Source of the DNA: Chthoniobacterales bacterium
GTDB lineage: Bacteria; Verrucomicrobiota; Verrucomicrobiia; Chthoniobacterales; JAATET01
Assembly (NCBI GenBank): GCA_036569045.1
Contig: DATCRI010000053.1
Span: 26,332 to 90,331, forward strand
Reading direction: 5' to 3'
DNA length: 64,000 nt
In this document: one piece after another, positions 23,693 to 31,319 of the stretch
Layout: each line of letters starts with the position of its first letter
How positions within the stretch are numbered: the stretch's first letter is position 1
Notes under the pieces: generated by a model
The model's database searches: none
The model's input: the letters and a program-made list of their open reading frames with translations, nothing else
What the model was told of the DNA's origin: nothing
Made by a program: the position numbers and the translations under genes

Positions 23693-23900
23693 ATATTCCG
23701 AAGGATTTCGCAGATCCTCCGGGGAATTTTGGGAATCCTCCGGCGGATGGGACGGCTCCTGCGGGGGATTTCGCGGCTCCTCGCCGGGATGGGGTGGCTC
23801 TCTGGGAGGAGCGGGCGCGTCCTCAGCGGGATCTGGGGCGTCCTGCGGAGGAGCGGGGTGCTCCTCGGGAGGATGAGGCGGCTCCGGCGCGGGAGGGCGT
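23693..23900. repeat. degenerate 21-bp minisatellite, about 9 units
   Basis: Triplets CTC/GTC/ATC recur exactly every 21 bases (23714, 23735, 23756, 23777, 23798, 23819, 23840, 23861, 23882), each followed by G-rich triplets. In one minus-strand frame the units read as heptads such as EPPHPPE, EHPAPPQ, DAPDPAE, EPRNPPQ, EPSHPPE and DSQNSPE. The sequence is divergent but the phase is kept without indels. No start and stop fit this frame well. Confidence 0.75.
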
Positions 23901-24025
23901 GCATACTTCGGAGGAGCGCGGGGATTCCCCTCGCCTTCCGCGGGCGGGGACGAAGGAGCGCGCGGATCCGCTGGAGGAGGCGACGGGAGGAACGGCGGAG
24001 GCGGGAGATCCCGCGGGGGCGGGCA

Positions 24026-24063
24026 CAAAAAAAGCGGCGAACCGGTCTGGGCCGGTCCGCCGC
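24026..24063 (-). terminator. terminator of the 24104-24466 gene
   Basis: GCGGCG-A-ACCGG (24034-24045) pairs with CCGGT-C-CGCCGC (24052-24063). An A-run at 24027-24033 provides the T-tract on the minus strand. It lies 40 bases after the stop of the leftward small gene. Confidence 0.75.
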
Positions 24064-24103
24064 GGATTGGCCGGGGTCGCCTCGGGCGCGACGGGGGTTT
24101 GGG

Positions 24104-24466
24104 CTAGGGATTCGCGACGGCGGGGGCGGCGGGTTCCTGCGAGAAGCTGCCGCGGATCTGGCGGAGGTCGATGACGAAGGGGTGATCTTTCCCGAGGAAG
24201 CCTTCGACGGCCTTCACCGTGGCGCTGGCGAGGGCGTAACTGTCCTCGAGGTCTTTGCGGCGGTTATCGGTGGCGGTCTTCAGCGCGACTTCGAGCTGGG
24301 CGATGAGCGTCTCGTCGGCGGAGACGGTGTCGTGGCCGTTCTTGAGGGTAGCGAGGCGCTGGGCGGGATCCCAGCCGGCAGCCACGAGGGCGGGGGTGTT
24401 GCCAGTGAGGCCGGAGATGACTTTGTCGGTGAAGGCGCGTTTGTCGGCGTCGGTGAGGTTGGACAT
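24104..24466 (-). CDS. hypothetical helical protein
   Basis: A 120-residue, mostly helical soluble protein: MSNLTDADKRAFTDKVISGL at the start, GWDPAQRLATLKNGHDTVSA in the middle and ATDNRRKDLEDSYALA later, with an Ala/Pro-rich tail. No signal peptide or TM is visible. I do not recognise a family. It has its own terminator and a promoter-like AT-rich region upstream (24540-24600), so it is probably a single-gene transcript within the accessory region. Confidence 0.6.
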   Translation of the reverse strand: MSNLTDADKRAFTDKVISGLTGNTPALVAAGWDPAQRLATLKNGHDTVSADETLIAQLEVALKTATDNRRKDLEDSYALASATVKAVEGFLGKDHPFVIDLRQIRGSFSQEPAAPAVANP

Positions 24467-24572
24467 GGTGTTATTGGGTTGGTTGGTGTCGGAGAAAGGC
24501 GGGACGCTGCGACAACCATGCCCTGCCCTCCGGATGACGTTTTCGTAAATATTCAGAACGTCAGTTTTAACA

Positions 24573-24591
24573 AGGATAATATCCCTATCCT
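24573..24591. promoter_or_regulatory. AT-rich overlapping palindromes
   Basis: GGATAATATCC (24574-24584) is an 11-bp palindrome. Overlapping it, AGGATA (24573-24578) and TATCCT (24586-24591) form a second inverted repeat. It lies in an AT-rich island unusual for this GC-rich DNA, between the small gene (24466) and the NYN gene end (24731). It could be a promoter/operator; nothing further can be said. Confidence 0.3.
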
Positions 24592-24730
24592 ATGAAAGGG
24601 CGATTTTAGCTGACGTGAAGCGGCATCATGGGGAGCGAAGCGGATATCGGATCCGGGAGCAGCGAGGGAAATCCCGGCAAGTGCTCCGCCCACAGCCCCC
24701 TCGCTGTTCTACAAAATATCGTTCGTAGGG

Positions 24731-25429
24731 TTAGCTCAATTTCCACGCCACCCGGCCTTTTTCGTCGATCGTGAGAGCGCCGGCCCTTTCGAGTTCCGCG
24801 ATTCTCACGCCTGCCTGCGCGGGCGTGAGCTTCTGGCCGAGATGGGCAATCACGAATCGCTCGAGCTTCTGCCTCGTGCGCGGCCGCTGTTTCCCATGGG
24901 TGCGCAGGTGCTCCCGCAGGTCCGCTGCCTTGGCGGAGATCACCGATGGCGGCGGCAATGCTTTGGGCGAAGGTGGCGTGATTTTTTTCGATTTCGTTGT
25001 CGTTACGGCGGCCTTTGGCTTCGCCGGGGCGGATTTCAAGAACGGCAGATCCGAGAAGGCGTCGCACCGACGGATCGCGATCCCCTGGCTCTGGAGATAT
25101 TCCTGGAGCGGATCGAAATCCTTGTCTTTCGAGACGATGTGGTAATGGGTTGCCGGCTCGGTGGCCGCGGCGCGACCGAGGTAGTAGGCCAGCGTCAGGT
25201 CCAGCGCGTTGCGGCCGGAGGAGAGTAGCCGCACGAATTGCACAGACGCCGCGTGGATGAAGAGCTGCTCGACAAGCTCGACCTGCAGTTTCTTTTCGTT
25301 CGCGCCGACGAGCAACGTCACGCGCGTGCGTTCCAATCCAAGGACAGCGAGATCGATTTGCCGCACGTTCTCGAAGTCCACGAAGACGTGATTTAGCGAT
25401 GGCAGAAGCTCGGGGGAGGACGCGGGCAT
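24731..25429 (-). CDS. PIN/NYN-type nuclease with C-terminal helical domain
   Basis: A 232-residue protein. The N-terminal NYN/PIN-like fold has HVFVDFENV around 14-22 (first Asp), NALDLTLAYYLG around 74-85 (second Asp cluster) and HYHIVSKDKDFDPLQEYL around 94-111 (third acidic site), so all acidic catalytic positions are kept. A Lys/Pro/Thr linker (about 135-162) joins it to a C-terminal winged-helix-like domain ending GALTIDEKGRVAWKL. It is probably an RNase. Position at the edge of the RM/toxin-antitoxin region hints at a defence or stress role, which is inference. Confidence 0.75.
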   Translation of the reverse strand: MPASSPELLPSLNHVFVDFENVRQIDLAVLGLERTRVTLLVGANEKKLQVELVEQLFIHAASVQFVRLLSSGRNALDLTLAYYLGRAAATEPATHYHIVSKDKDFDPLQEYLQSQGIAIRRCDAFSDLPFLKSAPAKPKAAVTTTKSKKITPPSPKALPPPSVISAKAADLREHLRTHGKQRPRTRQKLERFVIAHLGQKLTPAQAGVRIAELERAGALTIDEKGRVAWKLS

Positions 25430-25557
25430 GCCGACCTCTTAGCAGAACTCCGCCCTCGGCGACAGATCCGGAGCGCATCGTCCGCTCGCCGTGGACCGTC
25501 GACAAGCGGAGGGGAATGAGATTGGCAGCGGGGCGGGACGAATCTAGGAATGCCGCC

Positions 25558-26208
25558 ATGTCCGCCGTCGCCGCCGAATCCGCTCCCGCGCTCGATGCCC
25601 TGCCGGGGGTGCGCGCCGCATTCCTGCCCCGCATTCCGGGTATCGACGTGATGGCCGATCGGGAGACGGCCCTCGCCCGGCTGGCCCCGGTGCATGCGGA
25701 GCTGATCGCCGGGCTGGGATTCCCGGCGCCGGTGCTGGCGGAGCAGGTGCATGGCAATGTGGTGACGGTGGTGGACGCGGCCGCGCCGATGCCGGCGGCG
25801 GGGGCGGACGGCCTGGCCACGGCGACGCCGGGACTGGCGCTGGGCATTTACGTGGCGGATTGCGCGGCGGTGTGGCTGGTGGATCCCCGCCGGCGGGCGA
25901 TCGCGCTGGCGCATTCGGGCCGCAAGGGCACGGAGGAGAACATCCTCGGCCGGGCGGTGGACGTGCTGCGGCAAAGCTTCGGCACGGAGCCGGCGGATCT
26001 CGTGGGCGTGCTGAGCCCGTGCATTCGGCCGCCGCATTACGAGGTGGACTTCGCGGCGACGATCACGGAGCAGGCGCGGGCGGCGGGCATCGGCGCGTGG
26101 CACGATGCGGGGACGTGCACGGCCTCCCAGCCGGAGCGCTACTATTCCTATCGGCGCGAGCGGGGCCAGACGGGCCGGATGCTGGCGCTGCTGATGCTGG
26201 AGGGCTGA
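25558..26208 (+). CDS. pgeF: peptidoglycan-editing factor/purine nucleoside phosphorylase, laccase-domain (YfiH/PgeF)
   Basis: A 216-residue protein from the ATG at 25558 (a longer start at 25516 is possible). Conserved Cu/Zn-site motifs are present: EQVHGN (His), GIYVADCAAVWL (Cys) and ALAHSGRKG (His), where most members read AHAGWRG. LSPCIRPPHYEV and the late QPERYYSYRR also match. Family proteins act on adenosine/inosine or remove wrongly inserted residues from peptidoglycan precursors. The specific role here is not decidable. Confidence 0.85.
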   Translation: MSAVAAESAPALDALPGVRAAFLPRIPGIDVMADRETALARLAPVHAELIAGLGFPAPVLAEQVHGNVVTVVDAAAPMPAAGADGLATATPGLALGIYVADCAAVWLVDPRRRAIALAHSGRKGTEENILGRAVDVLRQSFGTEPADLVGVLSPCIRPPHYEVDFAATITEQARAAGIGAWHDAGTCTASQPERYYSYRRERGQTGRMLALLMLEG

Positions 26209-26274
26209 CCGTCGCCGACACCGCGGGGCTGGGAGCGAAACCTGCTGGCATTCCCAGGACGAAGACGAAGATCG

Positions 26275-26673
26275 ATGCGACTCCTGCGCTACCTTGCCGG
26301 CCTCTCCGCGGCGCGGCTGATCCTGTGGGGCTACCTGTGCTGGTATCTCACGATCGTGGCGCTGTATTTCGACCCGCATCCCGGGCTGTGGCTCTCGTCG
26401 CTGGGCATCAGCGCGATCGTGGGGTTCGCGCTCATCCTCAGCACGGACCGCGCGGCGCACTGGCCGCCGACGTGGGTGACGTTCCGGCTGTTTCTCATGC
26501 CGTTCTGCGTGTCGAGCTACGCGGCGCTCATCAAGGGGCGGGAGTTCTTTCTGCTCTTCCCAACGAAGCCGCGGGAACTGCTGCTGTGCGCGGCGGCGTG
26601 CGCGGGGTTCCTGCTCCTGCATGCGGCCAGCCGGGCCCTCGTGCGCCGACAGGCGCGTGCCGAAGCGCCGTAG
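26275..26673 (+). CDS. hypothetical integral membrane protein
   Basis: A 132-residue protein with about four predicted TM helices: LILWGYLCWYLTIVAL, LSSLGISAIVGFALIL, FRLFLMPFCVSSYAAL and LLLCAAACAGFLLLHA. An Arg-rich C-terminus follows. It sits 66 bases after pgeF on the same strand. No family is recognised. Confidence 0.65.
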   Translation: MRLLRYLAGLSAARLILWGYLCWYLTIVALYFDPHPGLWLSSLGISAIVGFALILSTDRAAHWPPTWVTFRLFLMPFCVSSYAALIKGREFFLLFPTKPRELLLCAAACAGFLLLHAASRALVRRQARAEAP

Positions 26674-26766
26674 GGGCCGGGCTACGGCAACCGCGACGGG
26701 ACCTCGCGAACGGCGGGCGATTGCCACTCGACGCGGCGCGGGGCAGTGGCGGATGCTGGTCGCTCC

Positions 26767-27516
26767 ATGAGTCGCCGCGCCTTCGACCCCGCCGTGCCCG
26801 AGTGCATGGACGTCGCCCAACCCGTCACGCCCGCGCTGGAGCGGGACCTCGCGAATCTCGTGACGCTCAACCGCGTCTTCGGCAGTCACGCACTCGTGCT
26901 CGGGCATCTGCGGCCGCGCCTGCATCGGCGGCTGAGGCCATGGCGCATCCTCGATCTCGCCACGGCGTCCGGCGACATCCCGCGCGCGATTGCCCGCTGG
27001 GCGGCCCGGGCCGGTGTGCCGGTGACGATCGACGCCGTGGATTTCCAGGCCTCGACGCTCGCAATCGCGCGGCGGCTTTCGACGGACTTTCCGAACATCA
27101 CCTACCACGAGGGCGACATCCGCACCTTCGGCGCCGACGACATCCGCGACGCCGACTTCGCGTTCAGGGACGCCGATTCCGCGGCGTGGGACGTCGTGCT
27201 CTGCTCGCTCGCGCTGCATCATTTCACCGAGGCGGACGCGACCGGCGTGCTGCGCCGCGTGGCCGCCCTTGCCTCGCGCCACGCGCTCGTCGCGGATCTC
27301 CGCCGCTGCGCCCACGGCACGCTCGGCGTGGACCTGCTGACGGCGACGGTGATGCGCGAGCCGATGACGGTGACGGACGCGCGGATGTCCGTGCGGCGCG
27401 CGTTTTCATACGAGGAATTCGCGGCCCTTGCGCGCGCGGCGGGCTGGGAGCGCTTCGGCCACGCGCGGCGTTTCTGCTTCCGCCAGGCGATGTGGATGGA
27501 CCGCGCGTTTTCCTGA
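26767..27516 (+). CDS. class I SAM-dependent methyltransferase
   Basis: A 249-residue protein from the ATG at 26767. SAM-binding motif I reads LDLATASGDIPRAIARWAAR (about 66-85), and an acidic residue ends the second strand (DAVDF). The later WDVVLCSLALHHFTE is motif III. The layout, including VADLRRCAHGTLGVDLLTA and SVRRAFSYEEF, resembles small-molecule methyltransferases found next to type III polyketide synthase/quinone genes. No such genes are adjacent here. The substrate is unknown. Confidence 0.82.
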   Translation: MSRRAFDPAVPECMDVAQPVTPALERDLANLVTLNRVFGSHALVLGHLRPRLHRRLRPWRILDLATASGDIPRAIARWAARAGVPVTIDAVDFQASTLAIARRLSTDFPNITYHEGDIRTFGADDIRDADFAFRDADSAAWDVVLCSLALHHFTEADATGVLRRVAALASRHALVADLRRCAHGTLGVDLLTATVMREPMTVTDARMSVRRAFSYEEFAALARAAGWERFGHARRFCFRQAMWMDRAFS

Positions 27517-27552
27517 TTTCCTGCCCGCGGCAATCTCCCTAGCTTTCCCCGC

Positions 27553-28419
27553 ATGAATAGCATGACCGGATATGGACGCGGCGAAGCCGTCGATGCGGAC
27601 ATGCGTTGCGTCGTCGAATGTGCGTCCGTGAATCGCAAGGGCCTCGAGGTCGCCTGCCAGATCCCGCGCGAGCTCGCCGCGCTGGAACTTGTCATCCGCG
27701 ACCAGGTTTCCCGTCGCGTCACCCGCGGCCGCGTAAACGTCGCCATCACGCTCACGACGACCGAGGCCGCCTCCACCGCCGAGATCGACCGCGCCCTCGC
27801 CCGCGATCTCCTGCGCGAGATTCGCACATTGCAGGCCGAGCTTTCGCTCGCCGGCGAGGTCGACATCAATACGCTGCTCGCCGTGCCGGGCGTGATCCGC
27901 ACCGCGCAGCAGAGCGCCGCCGATCATCGCGACATCATTTCCCGCGCCCTTGCCGACGCGCTCACCGCGCTCGTCGCCATGCGCATCAACGAAGGCGCGA
28001 ACCTCCGCCGCGACCTCGAAGCCCGGCTCGACACGCTCCGCGCAAATCGCGCGCAGATGGCCACGCTCGCCCCGGCGATCGTCACGCGTTACCGCGACGA
28101 CCTGCGCGCGCGCGTCGAGCACGCCGGCGTGCATCTGCCCGTCGACGACACGCGCCTCGCGACCGAGATCGCACTCTTCGCCGAACGTTGCGATGTCTCC
28201 GAGGAACTCACGCGCCTCGACAGTCACTTCGCGCAATTCGCCGAGAAGTGCGCCAGCGACGAACCGGTCGGCCGCGCCATGGAATTCCTCACGCAGGAAA
28301 TTTATCGCGAACTCAACACCCTCGGCTCGAAGGCCGGCGACAGCGCGCTCACGCGGCTTGTCGTGGACTCCAAGGTGGAACTCGATAAGATTCGCGAACA
28401 GGTTCTCAATGTCGAATAG
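27553..28419 (+). CDS. yicC: YicC/YloC-family endoribonuclease
   Basis: A 288-residue protein opening MNSMTGYGRGEA, the invariant YicC start. It also has VECASVNRKGLEV, EEL(T)RLDSHFAQF and the C-terminal EFLTQEIYRELNTLGSKA, all strongly conserved. Recent work assigns RNA cleavage to this family. It overlaps gmk by 11 bases, the usual yicC-gmk pairing. Confidence 0.95.
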   Translation: MNSMTGYGRGEAVDADMRCVVECASVNRKGLEVACQIPRELAALELVIRDQVSRRVTRGRVNVAITLTTTEAASTAEIDRALARDLLREIRTLQAELSLAGEVDINTLLAVPGVIRTAQQSAADHRDIISRALADALTALVAMRINEGANLRRDLEARLDTLRANRAQMATLAPAIVTRYRDDLRARVEHAGVHLPVDDTRLATEIALFAERCDVSEELTRLDSHFAQFAEKCASDEPVGRAMEFLTQEIYRELNTLGSKAGDSALTRLVVDSKVELDKIREQVLNVE

Positions 28420-29038
28420 CTCTCCCGAATTCAGCCGCACCGGCATCCTCTTCGTTCTTTCCGCCCCCTCCGGCGCCGGCAAGACCACCCTCACCACCTC
28501 GCTGCGGCACAAGCCCGACTTCGTCTACGCCGTCTCATGCACCACCCGCGCCCCGCGCGCCGGCGAGGTGCACGGCGAGGATTATTTCTTTCTCACCGAG
28601 GAGGACTTCAAGGCCCGCGTCGCCGCCGGCGAATTCCTCGAGCACGCCGAGGTGCACGGCCGCTACTACGGCACGCTCAAGCAGACCGTCATCGAGCATC
28701 TCAGCGCGGGCGTCGACGTCCTCATCGACATCGACACGCAGGGCGCCGTGAACATCCGCGCCTGCGACGATCCCTTCATCCAGGCCGCGCTCGCCGATGT
28801 CTTCATCATGCCGCCGAGCCTCGAGGAACTCCGCCGCCGCCTGAAGAAACGCGGCACCGAGACCGACGAACAAATCGAGGTGCGCATCAGGAATGCCGCC
28901 ACGGAAATGAAGAGCTGGCGCGATTATCGCTACACACTCATCAGCGGTTCCATGGAAGAGGACATCGAAAAATTTCGCGCCGTCATGCGCGCCGAGCGGT
29001 ATCTCAGCCGCCGGCTGATCCATCATCCCACCGCATGA
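28409..29038 (+). CDS. gmk: guanylate kinase
   Basis: A 209-residue enzyme from the ATG at 28409, inside the end of yicC. P-loop APSGAGKT is at 19-26. GMP-binding residues lie in VSCTTRAPRAGEVHGEDYFF, and LEHAEVHGRYYGT and DIDTQGAVNIR complete the site. It phosphorylates GMP to GDP. The overlap with yicC and the 31-base gap to coaC indicate one operon. Confidence 0.96.
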   Translation: MSNSSPEFSRTGILFVLSAPSGAGKTTLTTSLRHKPDFVYAVSCTTRAPRAGEVHGEDYFFLTEEDFKARVAAGEFLEHAEVHGRYYGTLKQTVIEHLSAGVDVLIDIDTQGAVNIRACDDPFIQAALADVFIMPPSLEELRRRLKKRGTETDEQIEVRIRNAATEMKSWRDYRYTLISGSMEEDIEKFRAVMRAERYLSRRLIHHPTA

Positions 29039-29069
29039 TTACCCACCGGGGCCAGCCCATCGTCCTCGC

Positions 29070-29624
29070 ATGACGACGCCGAAGACCATCGTTCTCGGCG
29101 TAGGCGGTTCCATCGCCGCCTACAAGGCCGCAGACCTCACGAGCCGCCTCGCCAAGCGCGGCCACGACGTGCAGGTCGTGATGACGAAGAGCGCGACCGA
29201 GTTCGTCACTCCCCTCACCTTCAAGACCCTCTCGCGCAATCCCGTCACGACGTCCGTCTTCGACGAAAAGGAATCCTGGCATCCCGGCCATATCGACCTC
29301 GCCGATCGCGCCGCGCTTCTCCTCATTGCGCCGGCCACCGCGAACCTTCTCGCCAAGCTCGCGAACGGCATCGCCGACGACGCGCTCACCTCCATCGCTC
29401 TCGCCACGCCCGCGCCATTGCTCATCGCTCCCGCGATGAACGGCAAGATGTGGCTCCATTCCGCGACGCAGGAAAACGTCGCGCGATTGCGAGCTCGCGG
29501 CGTCGCCTTCATCGGCCCCGAGGAAGGTCTCCTCGCCTGCGGCTACGAAGGCATCGGCCGGCTGTGGAACGTCGAGGACATCGCCGCTCGCGCGGAGGAA
29601 ATTCTCCACGCGAAGATCGCCTGA
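29070..29624 (+). CDS. coaC: phosphopantothenoylcysteine decarboxylase (stand-alone CoaC)
   Basis: A 184-residue flavoprotein with GVGGSIAAYKAADL (FMN loop), HPGHIDLAD (active-site His), IAPATANLLAKLANGIADD, the PAMNGKMW motif and GLLACGYEGIGRL (substrate-clamp Cys). All decarboxylase motifs are present. The CoaB synthetase half that is normally fused is absent, so the second half must be encoded elsewhere. It acts in coenzyme A biosynthesis. Confidence 0.9.
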   Translation: MTTPKTIVLGVGGSIAAYKAADLTSRLAKRGHDVQVVMTKSATEFVTPLTFKTLSRNPVTTSVFDEKESWHPGHIDLADRAALLLIAPATANLLAKLANGIADDALTSIALATPAPLLIAPAMNGKMWLHSATQENVARLRARGVAFIGPEEGLLACGYEGIGRLWNVEDIAARAEEILHAKIA

Positions 29625-29632
29625 ATCATCGA

Positions 29633-29845
29633 ATGAAATCGAATCCCGCGTTTTCTTTTTTGAGCCGCCGATTCGAAGACATTTTCTCCGGGCAGGCCCG
29701 CCCGAAGCTCATTCCATCGGCCTCTCCAGTCGCCGCCGTTCGCCGGGAACTTCTGAGCGCGAAAAATTTCGCCCGGAAAAATCAAGCCCTAATCGAAAAA
29801 TTCGTTGACGCATTAGCGGCAAGGATTTATCCACAGCGGCAGTGA
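29633..29845 (+). CDS. small hypothetical protein
   Basis: A 70-residue basic frame from the ATG at 29633, eight bases after the coaC stop. It opens MKSNPAFSFLSRRFEDIFSG and has a helical C-terminal half (ELLSAKNFARKNQALIEKF). It is probably translated with coaC. The last codons overlap the first DnaA-box-like sequence. Family unknown; coding status moderately supported by spacing only. Confidence 0.4.
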   Translation: MKSNPAFSFLSRRFEDIFSGQARPKLIPSASPVAAVRRELLSAKNFARKNQALIEKFVDALAARIYPQRQ

Positions 29846-29866
29846 GTTATTCACAAGTTTTTCACA
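29827..29866 (+). promoter_or_regulatory. cluster of three DnaA-box-like 9-mers
   Basis: TTATCCACA (29827-29835) is a perfect consensus DnaA box. TTATTCACA (29847-29855) differs from consensus by one base, and TTTTTCACA (29858-29866) is weaker. All three share one orientation within 40 bases, in locally AT-rich DNA just upstream of the histone-like gene. It could be a DnaA-regulated promoter, a titration site, or part of a replication origin. No dnaA, dnaN or rnpA-rpmH genes are nearby. Confidence 0.55.
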
Positions 29867-29902
29867 CTTTCCGCACCCGCGGTCAGGAAGGGGGGATATC
29901 GA

Positions 29903-30130
29903 ATGGCAGTTGCTAAAAAACCAGCAGCAAAGAAACCCGCCGCCAAGAAAGCCGCTCCTAAAAAGGCCGCCGCGAAACCGGCAGTGAAGAAAGCTGCGCC
30001 CAAGGCCAAGCCCGCCCCGAAGGCGGTCGCGAAGAAGCCTGCTGCAAAGAAAGCCGTCGCTAAACCAGCGGCGAAGAAACCCGCAGTCAAGAAGGCCGCC
30101 CCTAAAAAGGCTCCCGCGAAGAAAAAATAA
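29903..30130 (+). CDS. histone H1-like Ala/Lys/Pro-rich DNA-binding protein
   Basis: A 75-residue protein made almost only of Ala, Lys, Pro and Val in repeats such as KKPAAKKAAPKKAAAKP, closely resembling the C-terminal tails of eukaryotic H1 and bacterial AlgP/Hc-type proteins. A strong purine-rich ribosome-binding site (GGAAGGGGGG, around 29886-29896) precedes the ATG. It probably binds and compacts nucleoid DNA non-specifically. It is followed by a strong terminator. Confidence 0.8.
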   Translation: MAVAKKPAAKKPAAKKAAPKKAAAKPAVKKAAPKAKPAPKAVAKKPAAKKAVAKPAAKKPAVKKAAPKKAPAKKK

Positions 30131-30170
30131 CCCTTCCAATTTCCGCCTCACGGCGGATACGAAGCATCTG

Positions 30171-30214
30171 ATTGGGAGAAGCCATCCTCGCGAAGGCTTC
30201 TCCCAATTGCTTTT
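30171..30214 (+). terminator. terminator of the histone-like gene
   Basis: A 13-bp perfect stem, ATTGGGAGAAGCC (30171-30183) with GGCTTCTCCCAAT (30195-30207), followed by TGCTTTT. Confidence 0.8.
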
Positions 30215-30260
30215 CCGGCGTCGAGTTTTTCGTGACGGTCGACTCCTCTTCCGGGCAAAG

Positions 30261-30296
30261 AAAAACCGGAGACGGCTTTTCACCCTCTCCGGTTTT
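30261..30296 (-). terminator. terminator of trxA
   Basis: AAACCGGAGA (30263-30272) pairs with TCTCCGGTTT (30286-30295). An A-run at 30261-30265 gives a T-tract on the minus strand. It lies 26 bases after the trxA stop. The reciprocal TTTT allows some bidirectional action. Confidence 0.75.
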
Positions 30297-30321
30297 CGGA
30301 AATGCGCTTGCGGTCGAAGGA

Positions 30322-30651
30322 CTACGCCGCGGCGTCCAGCTTGGCGACAAGGTCGCCCTTGCTGGTGAGACCGGTGATCTGGTCCTTCTTTTCGCCAGCC
30401 TTGAAGATCAGGATCGTCGGAATCGCCTGGATGCGATACTTCGCGGAGATCTCCGGGTTGTCATCCACGTTCACCTTGCCGACTTTCACGACGCCCGCCT
30501 TTTCATCGGCGATCTCGTCGATGAGAGGAGCGATCATGCGGCACGGACCGCACCACGGGGCCCAGAAGTCGACGAGAACCGGAGTTCCCGCGGCGAGAAC
30601 CTCGTCGGCAAAATTGGCGTCGGTGAATTCGATGACGTTAGCGCTGGCCAT
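30322..30651 (-). CDS. trxA: thioredoxin
   Basis: A 109-residue protein with the WCGPC redox centre at residues 33-37 (WAPWCGPCRM), VNVDDNPEISAKYRI, the cis-Pro loop AIPTILIF and a C-terminal helix. It is a cytoplasmic disulfide reductant. It is preceded by the tail-anchored Pro-rich protein gene 29 bases upstream on the same strand. Confidence 0.97.
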   Translation of the reverse strand: MASANVIEFTDANFADEVLAAGTPVLVDFWAPWCGPCRMIAPLIDEIADEKAGVVKVGKVNVDDNPEISAKYRIQAIPTILIFKAGEKKDQITGLTSKGDLVAKLDAAA

Positions 30652-30680
30652 AAATCAAGGAGCAGAATCTTCGCGAAGGC

Positions 30681-31319
30681 TCAGGCGGCCAGGAAAAGCA
30701 CCTGGACGGCAAGGGCGATGACGGCGGTCACAACAGCGGCGATGGCAAAGTTCATGGGAATTTCTTCTTCGGAGGTTTCGTCGAGGGCGGATTCAGTGGT
30801 TTGGACGTTGAAAGAGGAGCTCGCGAGCGCGGTGGGAACCGGCCGGGGCTGGAGACGCACGGTCGCCTGAGGCTTCACGGGAACGCCCGGAGCGGCGGCC
30901 ACCTTGGCGGTCTCCTTCTTGGCCATGGGCTTCACGGCAACCGGAGCGGGACCGACCGGGGCCGGCTTCGGCGCGGGAGCCGGAACGGCAGGCGCGCTGG
31001 GAGCCGCCGGGGCGACGCCCATGGGCTTCGGAGGAGGTGGAGCGACCGGGGCAGCGGGAGCGCCGGGCGGTTTTGGCACGCCGGGGAAGCTCGGGGGCTT
31101 CGGCACGCCGGGAGCCGAGGGCGGCGTAAGGCCGGCCGGCTTGGGAATCGAGGGCGGCGGGACCGCGGGCGCGGACGGCGCTGCCGGAACCGAAGGAGCC
31201 GCAACGGGCTTCGGCGGAAGATTGATCATCGCCGACTCCCGGGGCGTGGAGGCGAGCGTCTGTCCTTCACGCTTGGGCGGAAGAACAATGCGCACGGTTT
31301 CTTTTTTGGGTTCGCTCAT
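30681..31319 (-). CDS. Pro/Ala-rich tail-anchored membrane protein
   Basis: A 212-residue protein that starts MSEPKKETVRIVLPPKREGQ and continues through about 130 residues of Pro/Ala/Lys low complexity (GVPKPPSFPGVPKPPGAP). Near the end comes an acidic patch (ALDETSEEEIP), and then a single C-terminal TM helix (AIAAVVTAVIALAVQVLFL). The topology is a long flexible cytoplasmic arm tethered to the inner membrane. Similar KKETVRI-x-LPP proteins recur in Verrucomicrobiota (from memory). The function is unknown. Confidence 0.7.
   Translation of the reverse strand: MSEPKKETVRIVLPPKREGQTLASTPRESAMINLPPKPVAAPSVPAAPSAPAVPPPSIPKPAGLTPPSAPGVPKPPSFPGVPKPPGAPAAPVAPPPPKPMGVAPAAPSAPAVPAPAPKPAPVGPAPVAVKPMAKKETAKVAAAPGVPVKPQATVRLQPRPVPTALASSSFNVQTTESALDETSEEEIPMNFAIAAVVTAVIALAVQVLFLAA

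Larger units (their letters stand above)
23593..24103. other. gene-poor spacer upstream of hsdM
   Basis: About 510 bases without a convincing gene. It holds a 21-bp-periodic minisatellite (23693-23900), a Pro/Arg-codon-rich GC stretch to about 24020, and the terminator of the next gene (24026-24063). The hsdM promoter should lie between the repeat and 23592, but no clear -35/-10 pair stands out. Confidence 0.6.

Noticed and set aside
23693..23900. CRISPR array
   Set aside because: The 21-base units are contiguous and degenerate, with no constant repeat and no unique spacers. No cas gene is present.
23593..23904. In-frame N-terminal extension of hsdM
   Set aside because: The extension runs through the 21-bp repeat and gives Arg/Pro-rich sequence unlike any HsdM. 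MFEQAFRNIDD at 23592 matches the family start.
29827..29866. Calling the DnaA-box cluster a proven oriC
   Set aside because: No dnaA, dnaN, gyrB, rnpA or rpmH genes and no clear unwinding element were seen. It is reported only as a candidate regulatory cluster.
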